Below, in pieces: positions 1 to 12,900 of a stretch of 64,000 nucleotides of DNA. The notes below the pieces were generated by a model. The model was not told the origin of the DNA, did not search any database, and saw nothing but the letters and a program-made list of their open reading frames with translations. The position numbers were made by a program, and so were the translations under genes. Source of the stretch: Pterobdella sp. o SKG-2022 (taxonomy: Eukaryota > Annelida > Clitellata > Hirudinida > Piscicolidae); NCBI GenBank assembly GCA_964035795.1, contig OZ038322.1:20128674-20192673 (forward strand). Reading direction: 5' to 3'. Position 1 is the first letter of the stretch; every line of letters starts with the position of its first letter.

Positions 1-111
1 AACACATCCGCTATTGTGTCACTTCTGATTACATTTAATGTATTGCCACTCATCGTTTTTACATTTGTATTTGGTGAACTTTTGAATCGTGTAATTTTTG
101 AAATTTCTTGA
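1..111 (+). CDS. Possible 3'-terminal exon of a membrane protein (partial)
   Basis: Frame 1 is open from the window edge for 36 codons and stops with TGA at 109-111. The peptide is strongly hydrophobic in its middle (around residues 8-24, ending with the segment LPLIVFTFVFGELLNRV), as in a membrane-spanning C-terminal tail. AATAAA-like polyadenylation hexamers occur about 80-110 bases downstream. No acceptor site is visible because the window starts inside the segment, and the family is not recognised. A chance open frame in AT-rich DNA is a real alternative. Confidence 0.3.
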   Translation, partial: NTSAIVSLLITFNVLPLIVFTFVFGELLNRVIFEIS

Positions 112-1000
112 TGATGAATACTTTATTAAAAGTATCTGTACTTATTTATTTGCTGTTGGAACTTGTATTTATAAAAATCTTTTGATATTATTACTTAACT
201 AAAATAAACATTAAATAAAATCATGATTTTAAATCATTGTCTGCACTCATATTTTTAATTTTTTATTACTAATTTCTTTTATGAATAAAAATTTTTTAAA
301 TTTCAAATTTGAGTAAATTTTTTTAAACTTGGATGTTTAATATTCATAAACGGTCCTAAACCTCTTCTCTATTTACTGGTTAGTGGCGTTAAGCTCCATC
401 AAACTTCACGATTCGTAAGAGAGAGCTTCTCTTTCAACCTTGCTAAACTCCGGAAGCGAGATTTTCTGGTATTATTGTCATTTGGTTTGGCAAGTAAACA
501 TGTTATAACGGCAAAGCCAAGTGCATAACTGTGAGAAGGGCTGATCTTTAATGATAATTCAACTTGAATTTTTTCGAAACTTGGTATAAATGATTTTTAG
601 TAGTAGTGCGGTTAACTCCAAGCGGGAATTTTATGATGAAATGTCATAAAAATATGTAAACAGACTTGAAAAAAAACTACACATCTTTTGCGAGGCTAGA
701 CGTCTTCTGATTATAAAAGTTGAGTTTGAAATAGTTATTCAAGTCTAAAATTTGGTATTCAAGAACGAAGCATACAAAAATTCATTCATTTAGAAAAACG
801 AATTATATTGAATATATAAAGATATATACACACGTTTAAAAGATGTATATTCCATACTAAGACTTCAGTTGAAGGGTTTTATTTGAAATAACAACGTTTC
901 ACAAAGAACCAATATGAATGGGTGTATGGATGTATTGACAGATTTTAAAACTTTTACCAATTTTAATCATATATTATTTGAAAATTTCTATTAAAAACTA
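112..1000. other. Intergenic, no gene seen
   Basis: AT-rich sequence between the putative membrane-protein tail and the stop codon of DNAJC21. It probably carries the 3' UTRs of both convergent genes. The stretch around 361-540 is less AT-rich, but no long frame, splice pattern or RNA gene was recognised in it. Confidence 0.6.
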
Positions 1001-4000
1001 TTAATTTTTTTTCTTCTTATTTTTCTTTTTGCTTTGTTTGGAAACTTCGATTCTGGCGTGTTTAGTTTCGTTGATATGCTGAAAAAGTTTGTTCCTTGTA
1101 CTGAAAGATTCATTACACACTCTGCATAGAAACTGAGTGGATGATTAGCAATATAATGAAAGTAATTATAATCAAATCAATGATTATGTAAAAAAAAATG
1201 CTTTGAAAAAAAATGCAAGTTATAAAAGATATTTTCAACACTATGGATTTTGATTGCAAGTTGATAATAAAATCCATCAGAAACAAAACTGAACGATACA
1301 TTGTCAACCTGTTCTTTTGAGGCTGAAGAATTGTTTGTTTTGGTAGGTTTATGTTCTTTGGGAGCTTGAGATGATTCTTCAACTGCAACCGAAATTCCAC
1401 TTGAATCCTTGGAATCTTTCGCGGTATTTGGTGGAGAAAAAACCTTGTTTTCGATAATCTTGGAAACATTGTTCTCAATTTCTGGGACTGGTAGTTCTGT
1501 TTCACCGATAGACTTTTCTGCAGTATCGATTAGGTTCAGATCCGCTTCAACTTTTTCTTTTTCATCATTCAACTTTGATGTTTTTGAAGTTTTTTTTTCG
1601 TTTTCTTTAGATTCATCTTTCTGAATAAACACCACCAATATATAATATCTAATTTTTTTTGTCGAATTTGAAAATTTTTTCAATCTACAGTGTTAATAGA
1701 AGTCTTTTTATGATAGTTTAGTGTAAATGCCCATGATGTAACAAAGTAATAATTTTAAATGTTGGATCTTACGTTTAAATGGTCGTTCAATACTTTTTTA
1801 GTTTTCTTTTTTTTTTTTTTCTTTTTTGACCTTTTGAATGCAAATTTTAAAAGATAATATAAATCTAAACTTAAAAAACAAAGCACAAAAATTCAAAAAA
1901 AAAATTAATTTAAAATGAAATCAGAGCAGCACACAAACTGGGTCTCTTGTGTCCCTCCGTTATGATGCTCTTCAACTGTATTCTCAGCCAGATCTTCTAT
2001 ATTAGATATTCCTTCCTCATTCATCCCCATTTCTTCCAATGTTTTCAATAAAGACATCACTGTCGCCAAATGCTTTTTGCTTTTTTTGTGGTTATTAAAT
2101 CTGAAATATAAAACAAAACTTCACCCATTAATCTCTTTTGAGATATTTTTTTTCTAAATTAAAAAAAAATTGTATGCATTCAAACTCTAAATCATTGTAA
2201 CATCTTCCGTGCCTCCTCCCCTTCCTTGGCGACATACAAACAATTTACAATACATGATAAAAACACCAACGTGTTGAGAGATCGGAAAGCTTTATCACAC
2301 GATTGGCAGTGCAAGGTTTGATCTTCTTCCTCCTCTGACTCACTCTCCTCGATCATCTTCAATTGCTCCTCATCCAATTTGACCCACCCTGCTTCTTCAT
2401 ACCCTTCCATTAGACTGTGTGTGGCGTGTAAATATCTATTGATAAATTACATGCAGAATCATTATATTTAGTAACGTATTAATAAGGACTATGCAAAAAA
2501 ACTTTACTTTCAATAAATGAAGTGTTTGAAGTTGATTTTTTTGAGATTAAATAATTTTTTTTATATTTTAACATAATTTAAAACTTATAAATACTATTTA
2601 ATAAAATGGATCTTTTTTATAATTGAATAATGTCTCCTTGATATCATAAAATAAAAAATTTTTAATTATTAAAAAACTAGGTTTAAATAAAATTTTTAAA
2701 ATAGAATATTTTTTCAAATTAATTAAAAAGCATGAACTAATATTATTTCAGACGTATCTAATTGAAACTTGTAAACTAACGTATTAAAATACTTGAAATA
2801 TCTTAAACTAAAAAGTATAGACTAACAGTCTATTTTCTTTCCTGTCTCTTTCTGTCTTCTCTTTTGCTTTTCTATGTATTTCATCAGCTCTTTGTCTTAA
2901 ACGTTCCTTATTGAACAAGTATATAATATTCATACTTAGGTTTGGCTTGAAGAGTTAAAAGTATATAATAAATTTTAACAAAAAACCATCAAATTTTATT
3001 CATCTCACATTGTGTTCTTTCACTCGTTTATCCCTCTTCTTTACAAAATAAGTCAAAAACTGCAAAATGAATTGAGAAAAACATTAATGAATAAATTTTA
3101 AAGGAATATTTAATAAATTCATTTATATATTTGGTCAGAGCGCAAATAGTATATAGAACCCTCACTCTTATTTCCTTGTTTCTGGCCTCTTTCATTTTGT
3201 TTTGATTTTCTTTATTCAACTGCTTCATCTTTTTGCGTTCCTTTTAAACCAAATAATAATAATGTTGGTACTAAAAAAATAAAATTAAACCAATTGAAAT
3301 TTAACTTGAAGAAAAGTAGGATAAACCCGTGAAATATGGGAACAACATTGAAAAATGTTTCTCTTGTACAATAAGAATGTAATTAAATTGAGTTTCAAAA
3401 GACCCCAAACCAGGGTTTTTGTTGTGCAATTGATAGATTTCACAGAGCACGAGTTTACGTGCACCAAGATAATAGATGAATGATAAAAATAAACAATAAA
3501 AAAAGGGGAAAGTAGCATAGAGAAGAAAAATACATAGAAGAATAAATTTTAATAACTGCGAATATAAGAAGTGATAATTAGGCAAGAATTTTAATATCAA
3601 AATACAGTATACTATTTGTGATTTATTTAGAACCCTGAAAAATTCTGTAAATTCAAAAGTATAGAATTGGATTTGGTTTGACCTCACACCCAGTGAGAAT
3701 AATAATAAAGACAAAGCATTACAAGAAAGAAATGATAAGTTAATATTATTCTGAAAAAAGTTTCAAGTCAATAATAAAATTTTATTGTTTTTATTTGTAC
3801 ATCTATAAAAAACCATATATAATCAAAATAAATCTTTTCAAAAAATTATTTTTTGCAAATACTTTACAGCTCAATAAAAAAAAACATTTTAAGCATTAAA
3901 AATTACCACATGTCCCTCACCCAAGCATTTTGTGCCTGCTTGATGTTGCATGGGTCAGCCCATGTATAAGGCTTGCATGTGCTGTAGTTGCACCAGTAAT

Positions 4001-5034
4001 CATAGAAAGGTGCCACCACCTTAGTGTAAAAATTATTGTATATGAGTATCATATAAAAATAGTATTTCTCCTGATTGTGGTATATTAATATCCTACATAG
4101 TATATTATCTCTCCTAAAGATATTCTCTTATTAATTGTTATTTTCACTATGCCATATATAATATTATTTTGAAATTTAGTTATAAGGCATCAAAAAAATT
4201 GGGAACAATGATAGTAGACATAAACACCTCATCATAATCACTTTGAGAATCACCAAAAAGAGGAGCATCAGAATCATCCATGCTCTTGAACTCCATATCT
4301 TCTTCTGAGAGGTTCCGGAACAGTTCTGAGTACACTGTGTAAAATCCCTGTTCATTGTTGATTTTGTATTAGCTTTGAAGGAAGTTTGTATCCACTAATG
4401 ATTATTGAACATCTTGAACATTTGTTTTATATGTTGAATAATGAAAGATTATCTGGAATAGAACATTATTGTTAACTGTATTGAACAAAAAATGGCAATA
4501 GGAACAACCGACCATAGGGCCATCATGGAACCCATTGTAACATGAAGCTGAAGTGTAAATCACCACATTTACTTGGTTGTCTTTGTAGTCAGCTAATAAA
4601 AAAAGTTGTTTGATAATATCAATTATGAGTAAAATACTTTAAAATAATTTTATTTATAATCAATTTTATATGTTAACTACAAACTTTTTTCACTTATAAA
4701 AACGATATTATTTTCATTTTTTTGATAATTATTGTTGAATATTGACACGACTAACCATCCACCATTCGATCCTTATTTTCGTCATACCATTTTCTCTCTA
4801 CAGGATCAATTAACACCTCATATGCTTGTTGAACTAATAAAAACTCTTTGTGCGCCTGGTCGGCATTTTCTCTGTTTTTATCTGTTAAGAATTTAACATT
4901 TTATCGTTTTTGTTATAAGCATGTGTATATAGCATACCTGGGTGCCACTTTAAGGCCATTTTTCTGTAAGCTTTTCGAACATCATCTATAGTCGCAGAAC
5001 ATTCTATTTCTAAAATATTATAATAAGTTTTCAT
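1001..5034 (-). CDS. DNAJC21: DnaJ homolog subfamily C member 21 (JJJ1-type ribosome-biogenesis J-protein)
   Basis: Co-chaperone of the Jjj1/DNAJC21 family, known to stimulate Hsp70 in late cytoplasmic maturation of the 60S ribosomal subunit. Exons (minus, 5' to 3'): 5034-4938, 4881-4756, 4592-4513, 4347-4228, 4019-3921, 3240-3166, 2945-2827 (acceptor less certain), 2414-2271, 2100 to about 1932 (donor unresolved), 1620-1309, 1132-1001; phases agree elsewhere. The product starts with a J domain (MKTYYNIL; HPD at residues 31-33, split by intron 1), then the family blocks GFYTVYSELF, FGDSQSDYDE and PFYDYW, a basic helix, a first C2H2 finger (CQSCDKAF...HKKSKKH, split by an intron), a Glu/Lys/Ser-rich linker and a second finger (CRVCNESFSTRNKLFQH) before a lysine-rich tail. 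The start at 5034 is preferred over an in-frame upstream ATG at 5103 because the J domain begins there. Estimated length is about 490 aa, close to the human protein. Confidence 0.95.
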
Positions 5035-5972
5035 TTTGAAATATAAATTAGTTAAATAAACAGAAATTGCAAAATATATGTTGAAAAGTGAATTGCGAAT
5101 CAAACATCAAGCACTTCATTCCAAAATTAGTACTAACAGTTTTTTTTTATTTTTACAAAAATGAAATTGATTGATTTTATTGTTAAAAAATTTTTAAAAA
5201 GTTTAAATTTAATTTTATTTCATGTAGTTTTTATTAAAATTAGCTTAGAAGCTAAATCTTATTTGTTATTCACCTTTTGTTTGCAAATAATATAAGCTTT
5301 AGGATTAAAAAATTAACCCACCTAATTACAAAAATGATTTGATACTAAAAAAATTGTTTTTTGTATGAAGAAATGTTTTTTGAACATACAATTCTTAACA
5401 GATATAGTTAAAAGTATATTTAACAACACATGCTGAGACGTAACGATTTGAAAAAGATCAAAGTGAAAACAAATCTTGCGCCAATAATTCTTTTTAGAAA
5501 ATAATTCTAATCAACTCAAAAATTTCAAATTTTAATAGAAAAATCTTTGTAATTAACGAAAAGTTTTTGAAAATATTATTTTTTCTTCTATTATTGATAA
5601 AGGTTTTTTTATTACAAAAATTCAACTTTATTAAACAAAATTTTTGAACAATTAATGAAAACTAAGTATGAAAAAAACTTGAAAAATCATAGACATCGTC
5701 TATACAAAATTTATTTATATGCCTTAGTGAAAATTATACTGACTTGAGTATGAGATTTGCCTTTAGCCCAACAATAGGCTATAAAACCTCACAACGTTTT
5801 AAAGAATATCGGTTTGTTGATAGGATATAAATAAATATATGTACATATATATAGCCACTTTCAAACACGGTCTTGCTTTGCAAAATAAGAATGTTAAAGT
5901 GTAAATTTTGTAATAAAAAGTCGTGAAGTTTTAAAAAGCTATTACACATTATGTAAAATATCCAAATTTGCA
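5035..5972. other. Divergent intergenic region of DNAJC21 and the fucosyltransferase
   Basis: About 0.9 kb between two start codons on opposite strands, so it should contain both promoters. It is very AT-rich. No specific core element, repeat or small gene could be assigned. A short stretch at 5766-5792 (GCTATAAAACCTCACAAC) closely resembles 61559-61580 and may be part of a dispersed repeat. Confidence 0.5.
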
Positions 5973-7139
5973 ATGGTTCAGTTGAAAAATTTTGACAACA
6001 AATTTGTTTTTATTTTTTTGGTTTTAGTCGTTATTTTATTGATTCTGTATGTAGGAGCAAATAGTCATTATTTTAGTTTTGAAAAAAATGAAGCTTATGG
6101 AGATGATAAAACCTTGAGTTATAAGCGCATTTTTGCAAAAAAGTTTTCTACAAATTTCTTACGTCCAACGCCAAAGAGACATGTGACAACAAGAAAAACA
6201 ACTCAATTTTTTCGCAATACTCCTTCTCCATTGAAATGCGATGATTTTGTGGTGTTTTCAAATTCAATGAAAGATGGCAGAGGATTGGGCAACCAGATTT
6301 CTACAATGGTAGCCGGCCTTATGGTTGCCGAACTAACAGGAAGATACCTTGCTATGAACAGCTCGATACTCAACGAAACGGACTTAGAATCAATTTTCAC
6401 TCATCGCTACAAGCGGACATCTATGATATGTGATCTTTATCCTTTCAGTGATATAATGAATCTAGCTTATAATCCGTTGGTAGAGCAGTTTTCAAAGGCT
6501 ACAAAATCCAAATTATATGAAAAAACAAATAAAATATTGGGAAAAACTATCGTTTTAGGCGGTTTCTTTCAGAGTTGGAAATATGCAATTGATGAATATA
6601 ACATAAAAAAAAAATATTTGAAAATTAACGACAAATATAAAAATTTTTCAAAGAATTTCTTTAAGGCAAGCCTCCCTGATTACTGGGTGCCCCACACGTT
6701 CACCAGGGTAGGAGTGCATGTTCGAAGAGGAGATGTTTTGACCCCACATAGCATCAAGTTCGGATACACCACACCGCAAGCTTCGTATTTCCACAAAGCC
6801 ATGAAGCACATTGTATCGATTTTTAAAAAAGTGCAGTTCTTTATTGTATCTAACGACATAAAATGGTGTAAACAGAATCTTAATATCACAGATCAGTTCA
6901 ACAAAACTCAAGTCAATATAACTTTTAGCGAAGGAAACGATTTCTTAAAAGATTTTTCTATTTTAGCTTTTTGTCACCATACAATAATGTCTACAGGTAC
7001 TTTTGGATGGTGGGCCGGCTATATAACAAAAGGTGTGGTAATATATTACAAAAGTTGGCCTAAACCCAACAGTTCTTTAGAAAAAAATTTTAAACAGGAC
7101 GACTTTTTTCCACCTTCGTGGATAGGATTTTCCGATTAA
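5973..7139 (+). CDS. Alpha-1,2-fucosyltransferase, glycosyltransferase family 11 (intronless)
   Basis: Transfers fucose from GDP-fucose in alpha-1,2 linkage to terminal galactose; animal members act in the Golgi lumen. The 388-residue uninterrupted frame has type II topology: a short cytoplasmic N-terminus, one membrane helix at about 11-27, a stem rich in basic residues and a catalytic domain from about residue 88. GT11 motifs are present in order: GRGLGNQ at 102-108, GGFFQSW at 196-202, the GDP-fucose-binding HVRRGD at 249-254, FIVSND at 290-295, and STGTFGWW at 340-347. Several N-glycosylation sequons occur (for example N129, N304, N315). No splice sites interrupt it, unlike every other gene here, so retroposition or an ancient single-exon family are both possible. 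Acceptor specificity cannot be read from sequence. Confidence 0.95.
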   Translation: MVQLKNFDNKFVFIFLVLVVILLILYVGANSHYFSFEKNEAYGDDKTLSYKRIFAKKFSTNFLRPTPKRHVTTRKTTQFFRNTPSPLKCDDFVVFSNSMKDGRGLGNQISTMVAGLMVAELTGRYLAMNSSILNETDLESIFTHRYKRTSMICDLYPFSDIMNLAYNPLVEQFSKATKSKLYEKTNKILGKTIVLGGFFQSWKYAIDEYNIKKKYLKINDKYKNFSKNFFKASLPDYWVPHTFTRVGVHVRRGDVLTPHSIKFGYTTPQASYFHKAMKHIVSIFKKVQFFIVSNDIKWCKQNLNITDQFNKTQVNITFSEGNDFLKDFSILAFCHHTIMSTGTFGWWAGYITKGVVIYYKSWPKPNSSLEKNFKQDDFFPPSWIGFSD

Positions 7140-9966
7140 ATTATATTGTTAAATAAGCTTTCCATTTCCAATGTATTTAAGTTTATTTACATGTGATGGA
7201 GTTGGGTATTTGTAATGTTTTAACAATCAGGAGTGTTACCTAGCTTGTAATTAATTGATTGATTGGTCTTTCAATGATTTTTTTTATTTTCAAGTGAATA
7301 AGTTTTTTATTAAATTTTTTTCAAAGAAACCAATAACAATTAATTGTTTAAGCTCATTTCAATTAAAAAAATCGATGTACTTTTAATATAGTTTTTGTAT
7401 TGATCACTTATGTCTAGTAATGTCTAGTATTGGAAAGCGTAGGTTTGAGGTTGAAGGCTCAAGCTTGTGGAACGGCTCGCCGGAAGGCTTAAGAAGGGTT
7501 AGGAAAGTGAAGGTATTTGAGAAGAGGCTAAAAACTAGTTTTTTTTTAATATTAAGCTGTTATAACCTATTATTATAATAGAATATTTTACAAATATCAA
7601 GTGATCTTGAAACTCTCTGGGTTAAACATCACCATAATAAACCTCGTAAATTATTATTATTATTACTTATGTTAGGGGTACAATGTGCATTTTTGCATTA
7701 TCATCGAATGCGATAACTTTTGTGCCTCTTTTTATCCATATAAACTGCATCAAAATTAGTTCTTTTTTATATATCAAATATTGAGATTAGTTGATCCATA
7801 CCTACCAAATTTCCTACTAGCACAAAGCTTTTAATTATGAAATTTATGAAGAATTAACTGCTTTATATTACTTATTTTTGAGGGTTTTTAGATTGTTCAT
7901 TTATAAAAAATCCATAGATTAAACAACTTTTTTTTATTGTATTTTAGTTTGAGCTACTCTTATTGATTCATTAAATAAAACTTCATACTTCGATTTTTTT
8001 GCTTTGCAAAACAGTTTGATAGGTTGATAAAAATAAGATACAAGCTTTAAAAAGTTTTCACTTATGATAAAGAAAATCTTTTAACAATCAGATAGGCGTA
8101 TTAAATGTTACCTTATATTTTTGAAGCAACAATTCAGTGCACGACAATTGTACAGATGAATTTGAGTACGAATTGTTCCATTTGTCATAAAAATGTTATA
8201 TATTGTGTTTTTAAAAATTATTTTTATATTTATTGTTTGGAAACATTGTTTTCATTATGTATATTTCATTGAATACTTGCCTTAAAATACACTAATCTAT
8301 TGCATTGAATAGAGTTTTGGTTTTTTTTTAAAAGAGAAGTAACCAAACTATCATATAAAACTTAATGTTTAAGTGAGAAGAAAAGCAGTATTTAGATTAA
8401 ATTATTTTCAATGCATGTTATCCTAAGTTTACTCCCGAAATTAGTTAATTATAGAGAATAATATAAGACGTTCTCAACTAGGTTTTGCTAATCAACATTC
8501 CAAGTTTTCTGGCCACATGAGATATATTTCCATGTTTTTATGTTATTTTTCGTGAAGATTTTCGCCAAATACAGATATGTTAGATAAATATGACATTACT
8601 GAAAGTCCTCTTCGCTCTGTTGTTTAGGCTCTGTATATTGTACACGAAACAATTTATCCCTTTTTTTATTTTAAACAGATTTCAAATTGTTCCACTTGTA
8701 GCTAGAAATTTCTTGCACCTACTAATATTTCTATATGTGAATTCAACATTTTTCTTTTTATAACCTAAGTTAATTTCTTAAACCTTTTTTGGCTTGTTGT
8801 TAAGTTGGATACTAAGCCAAACTCGACTTCACTTTGTGAACGTTGATGATCCTTTTCAGTGAATGGTTTAAATGCCTATGTGAAATAATATCATTTTTCA
8901 TTAATAACAAGGAATAAAAGTATGAATGTTTATTTCGTTTCAAAATAGCGTTTTACTTGATAGATATCGATAACGGCACACATTAAAAACAGCACTTATA
9001 ATTGCATCGTCCAGCTATTGTATTTATAAACTTAAAATTTTTGAAATTTTCACTCAGTTTGAAAGTTATCTGTTTGAAATTTAATTTGGAATTGCATCAA
9101 AAACACCCTATGTAGTACTTGATAATGTCAGTTGGTTTTTTCAAGAAGTTTCTTTAAGTTTTGAATAAGCTGTCAAACGTTATACGTTTATATTGAAAAA
9201 ATATTTGTATTTCCTTCATTTTTATTTTAAAAATATAATTTTTATATTCTTCGTATCTATCTAAACTATTGTTTTATAAGCATGTTTTTTTTACTTTATA
9301 ATCCACATAAACGTCAATGTTATTAATATATTAAGAGTTTTCTTTTTTGTCATCTAATGATGAGTCCTTCAAAATCGAAAATTCATATTTGTGAGGTAAT
9401 AAAAATATTTTTTGGTATACCAATTTGAGATTTCGAGTTTAATTTTTAACTAAGTGATAAAGTTTTTGGAGATAAGGTACTCTTTTGAACGATTTTCATT
9501 ATTTGAATTATTTCTCTCAGAAGTAACTAAGGTAAATGTTTAACCATCTGTCGTGCTGGCAATATACCATTGTTTTTCAGCTTTATGATTTAATAAACTG
9601 ATCATATGCTTTTTGTCTACAAGACGCTAAATATATTTAACTTTTATTATAAAATTAGTTAATTTTTTCAAATTTAAAATCCGCGTTTGTTTTCTACATA
9701 TTGTAAGCTCTGAAAAAATTCGTGAAAGTAATACTTTTTTAGTTTCAATAAAAATGTTAAAAATAGCATAAAAAAAGTTTGATCTGAATAAAAAATTTGC
9801 TGAAAATAAAACTGGTTTTTTGATGAGTGGGAATAAATTCATAAAATATTTTCATAAAAAACGCTTTATTAAATTTAGATACAATGCTCTAAAATGCGTT
9901 GTCAACATACCCCACGTAATTGTTACTCACTAGCTTTCTTGTACTTTTGTAAAGACTTATTTTAAA
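7140..9966. other. Intergenic, AT-rich, no gene seen
   Basis: 2.8 kb between the fucosyltransferase stop and the septin start. Frames are short and broken by many stops. It contains a short (ATT)n run near 7652-7668. No RNA gene, LINE coding remnant or convincing exon was found. Confidence 0.55.
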
Positions 9967-12900
9967 ATGGAGGGCGTTGGAGTGAGTACCATATATCAAA
10001 TTCAATTTTTTATCGATTTTTATGATAAAAATTTTTATCTGTTGTTGAATAAACAATTTTCATTGAATTTCAAGAAGGGTTAACTAAAATTTAACGTCTT
10101 TCAATTAGACTTATATGTATAAATTAATACTAATGCTAATTTTCAAAAGGCATTAAGTCATGAATCTCACAAGGATTATGTTGGGTTTGCAAACCTACCA
10201 AATCAAGTGCATAGAAAGTCCGTCAAGAAAGGTTTCGAGTTCACGCTTATGGTTGTAGGTAGGTTTGAGTTAAAAAAATATTTTTTAAAATTGTGAATTA
10301 TTAATTAGTTTTAAAAGTTTTTATTTAAATAGATTTCAAAAGTGAAATAGTGTTATTTTTTATAAATACTTTCACAATTTCATTATTAAAGTTAAAATTA
10401 GTTGAATTATGTACTAGTGTATCTATTATTGGCCAACAATACTTTATTAGAAGTAGTTTTTTAATGGTTTTAAATATTTCTACTCATTTTTTCAGTGTTT
10501 TTTTAAACTTAAATATTTCGTTTAAATTTTATATGCTATTTTAAAAATAACTAAATATTATTTTTTAACATTAAAATTATTCTCAAAATATGGAAACTCA
10601 AAGAAAGTATAAAAAAGGCATATTTTTATGATCTGCTCCTTGGCTGATGATTCATCAATCATATCCTCTTCATGCTTACACATTTGATTTTCTTTTTATA
10701 ACTCAATCACCTTTTCAAGAAAATTTAATTGTTTTATTTTAAATAATTGCTTTTATATAGAATTTTTTGAATATCATTTTGACAATACATAACCCGAAAA
10801 AATTCTAATGAATTTACAGAAAGTTAAAACCAAATTTCATATAAATTAACCATTAGCACCAAACATCAGTTTTTTTATTATTTAAAATGTTAACATTATT
10901 AGGTGAATCAGGGTTGGGTAAAAGCACAGTGATTAATAGTTTGTTTCTAACTGACCTGTATGAGAACCGAGTCATCCCATCTGCTACAGGTTTTCACATA
11001 AAAAATGTGCATGTTTATTGGTCATATCTAACGAAAACTTATTTTTCTGTGCATGTTTTTTATATGCATATTTGAGCCTTATATTTTTTTATATATGGGT
11101 GTTTTGATTTCACTTTAAGGTTTCAACTTTATGTACAAAAACTATTTGAGTCATTATTTGTATAAAAGAAACATTAAGGAAATTTGGTCTAGTATACTTC
11201 ATTTGAACAAAGCTTTTCAAAACTTAGTTTGATCATGAGGTCATTTGATGGTGAAATATTTACTTTTAAAAAGCTTGCTTTAAATGAAGTGTTTTAAACA
11301 AAGTTTTTACAGTTTTTATTTTAAATATATACAATTTTCTAGAGACTAATTTATTATGATTCAGTCAAGTCATTTTCATTATTTAATAACTTTATTTACT
11401 TCTGACTTAATCATTAATTATAAAGTCATAATTTAATGATTTCTATGCAATACTACCAATTGACCTTTAAATTAGTTAGCGTTTGTCATTTCTTAACCTT
11501 AACCAATGTTTACAGAAAAAGCTAAACGAACCATAGGAATAGAGCCATCGACAGTAGAGATAGATGAAAGGGGTGTGAAATTGAGGCTTACAGTGGTTGA
11601 CACTCCAGGCTTTTCAGACCCAATTAACTCCTCAGGGTGGTCAGTTGTGTAGTTGATTAATATACAATGGTGTGACCAATAGTTGTACTTTTATTCACCA
11701 CTGAACACTGACATATTTTTACCACTTTATTCGTAGGCTGACTCATTGATCATGTTTAATTTGATAGAAATTCTATCCATTTTTTTATTTATGTTTTCAA
11801 AATATATTTTTACCTACTTGAAAAGACATTAAGAAAAATAGAAGCAAATAAAATTATTGATACACCACTATCACACAATCTCTCACAGCTTCAATACCAT
11901 TGTGCAATATGTGGATGAGCAGTTTGAAAAGTATTTGAGGGATGAGAGTGGACTGAACAGGAGAAATATACAGGATACAAGAGTACATTGCTGTTTCTAC
12001 TTCATTAACCCCCTTGGACACGGGTCTGTTATGCTATGTGTACTTATTGGTATAAATTTTTGAATGAAAAACTAAACTTTTTTTGAAGTCTTGCTGGTTA
12101 CTTTATATTTGGTTTCAATGTTTGAATAGTTTTTGAGTATAATTTTCCCTACACTTGTATGAGTGTTTTGATTAAGCTTTTTTCTAATGCGGGTTTATGA
12201 TAATCTAGAAGACCTTCTTGAAGATATATTCTAGTTTGAGGTCAGCTCTTTGTGGAAGTTTTATTTATTTGATTTAAGTGAATTAAACTACAAAGTTTTT
12301 CATAGGGACTTTTTACATGATCCTTTGTACCTTGAAAAACCATTCAAGTTTATTTTATTCAATTCCTTGTAATAAAAGTTCCATAAAAGAATTTTATCAG
12401 AGTTGTTTAATTCACCTAATAAGGCCCAATCCTTGGTAAAGAGAAACAGGCTATAAAAAGAATTTAATTAACAATGGTATTTATAACCTGCATAATATCA
12501 ATGGCTTTCACACTACAAAAGTGATCATTGTCATAGTCAAATTAATCAATGAAGGTTGAAACCATTGGACATCGAGTTCATGAAGAGCATGCATCATAAG
12601 ATCAACATAGTTCCTGTCATTGCCAAGGCAGACACCCTCACCCACACCGAGTTGATTGCCCTCAAGAAAAAGGTTGTTAGTTTTGTTCATTTTGAGGGTT
12701 TTCTTCGTCACTATAAATCTTTACAGAGTGTTTTAACTGTGGTTATCAGTATGGTCATTCTTGCTTTAAAGTTATTGAAGTTGAATTCATTTTTGATCAA
12801 ATTATTTCTTGTTTGTACAAATTCACAGTGAAAAAATATTATTCTCATGAGTAGACATATTTTTATTTTATTGTTTTTGTTATGCTTATTATTATTATTA

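Noticed and set aside
1113..1505. 130-codon minus-strand frame
   Set aside because: It is the alternative frame of the real DNAJC21 exon 1620-1309, which alone joins in phase to both neighbours.
3301..3714. 137-codon minus-strand frame inside a DNAJC21 intron
   Set aside because: Phe/Leu/Tyr-rich translation of AT-rich intron DNA with no family resemblance; the flanking exons splice in phase around it.
7652..7668. (ATT)n run as a possible LINE tail
   Set aside because: No LINE coding or 3' UTR sequence lies next to it.
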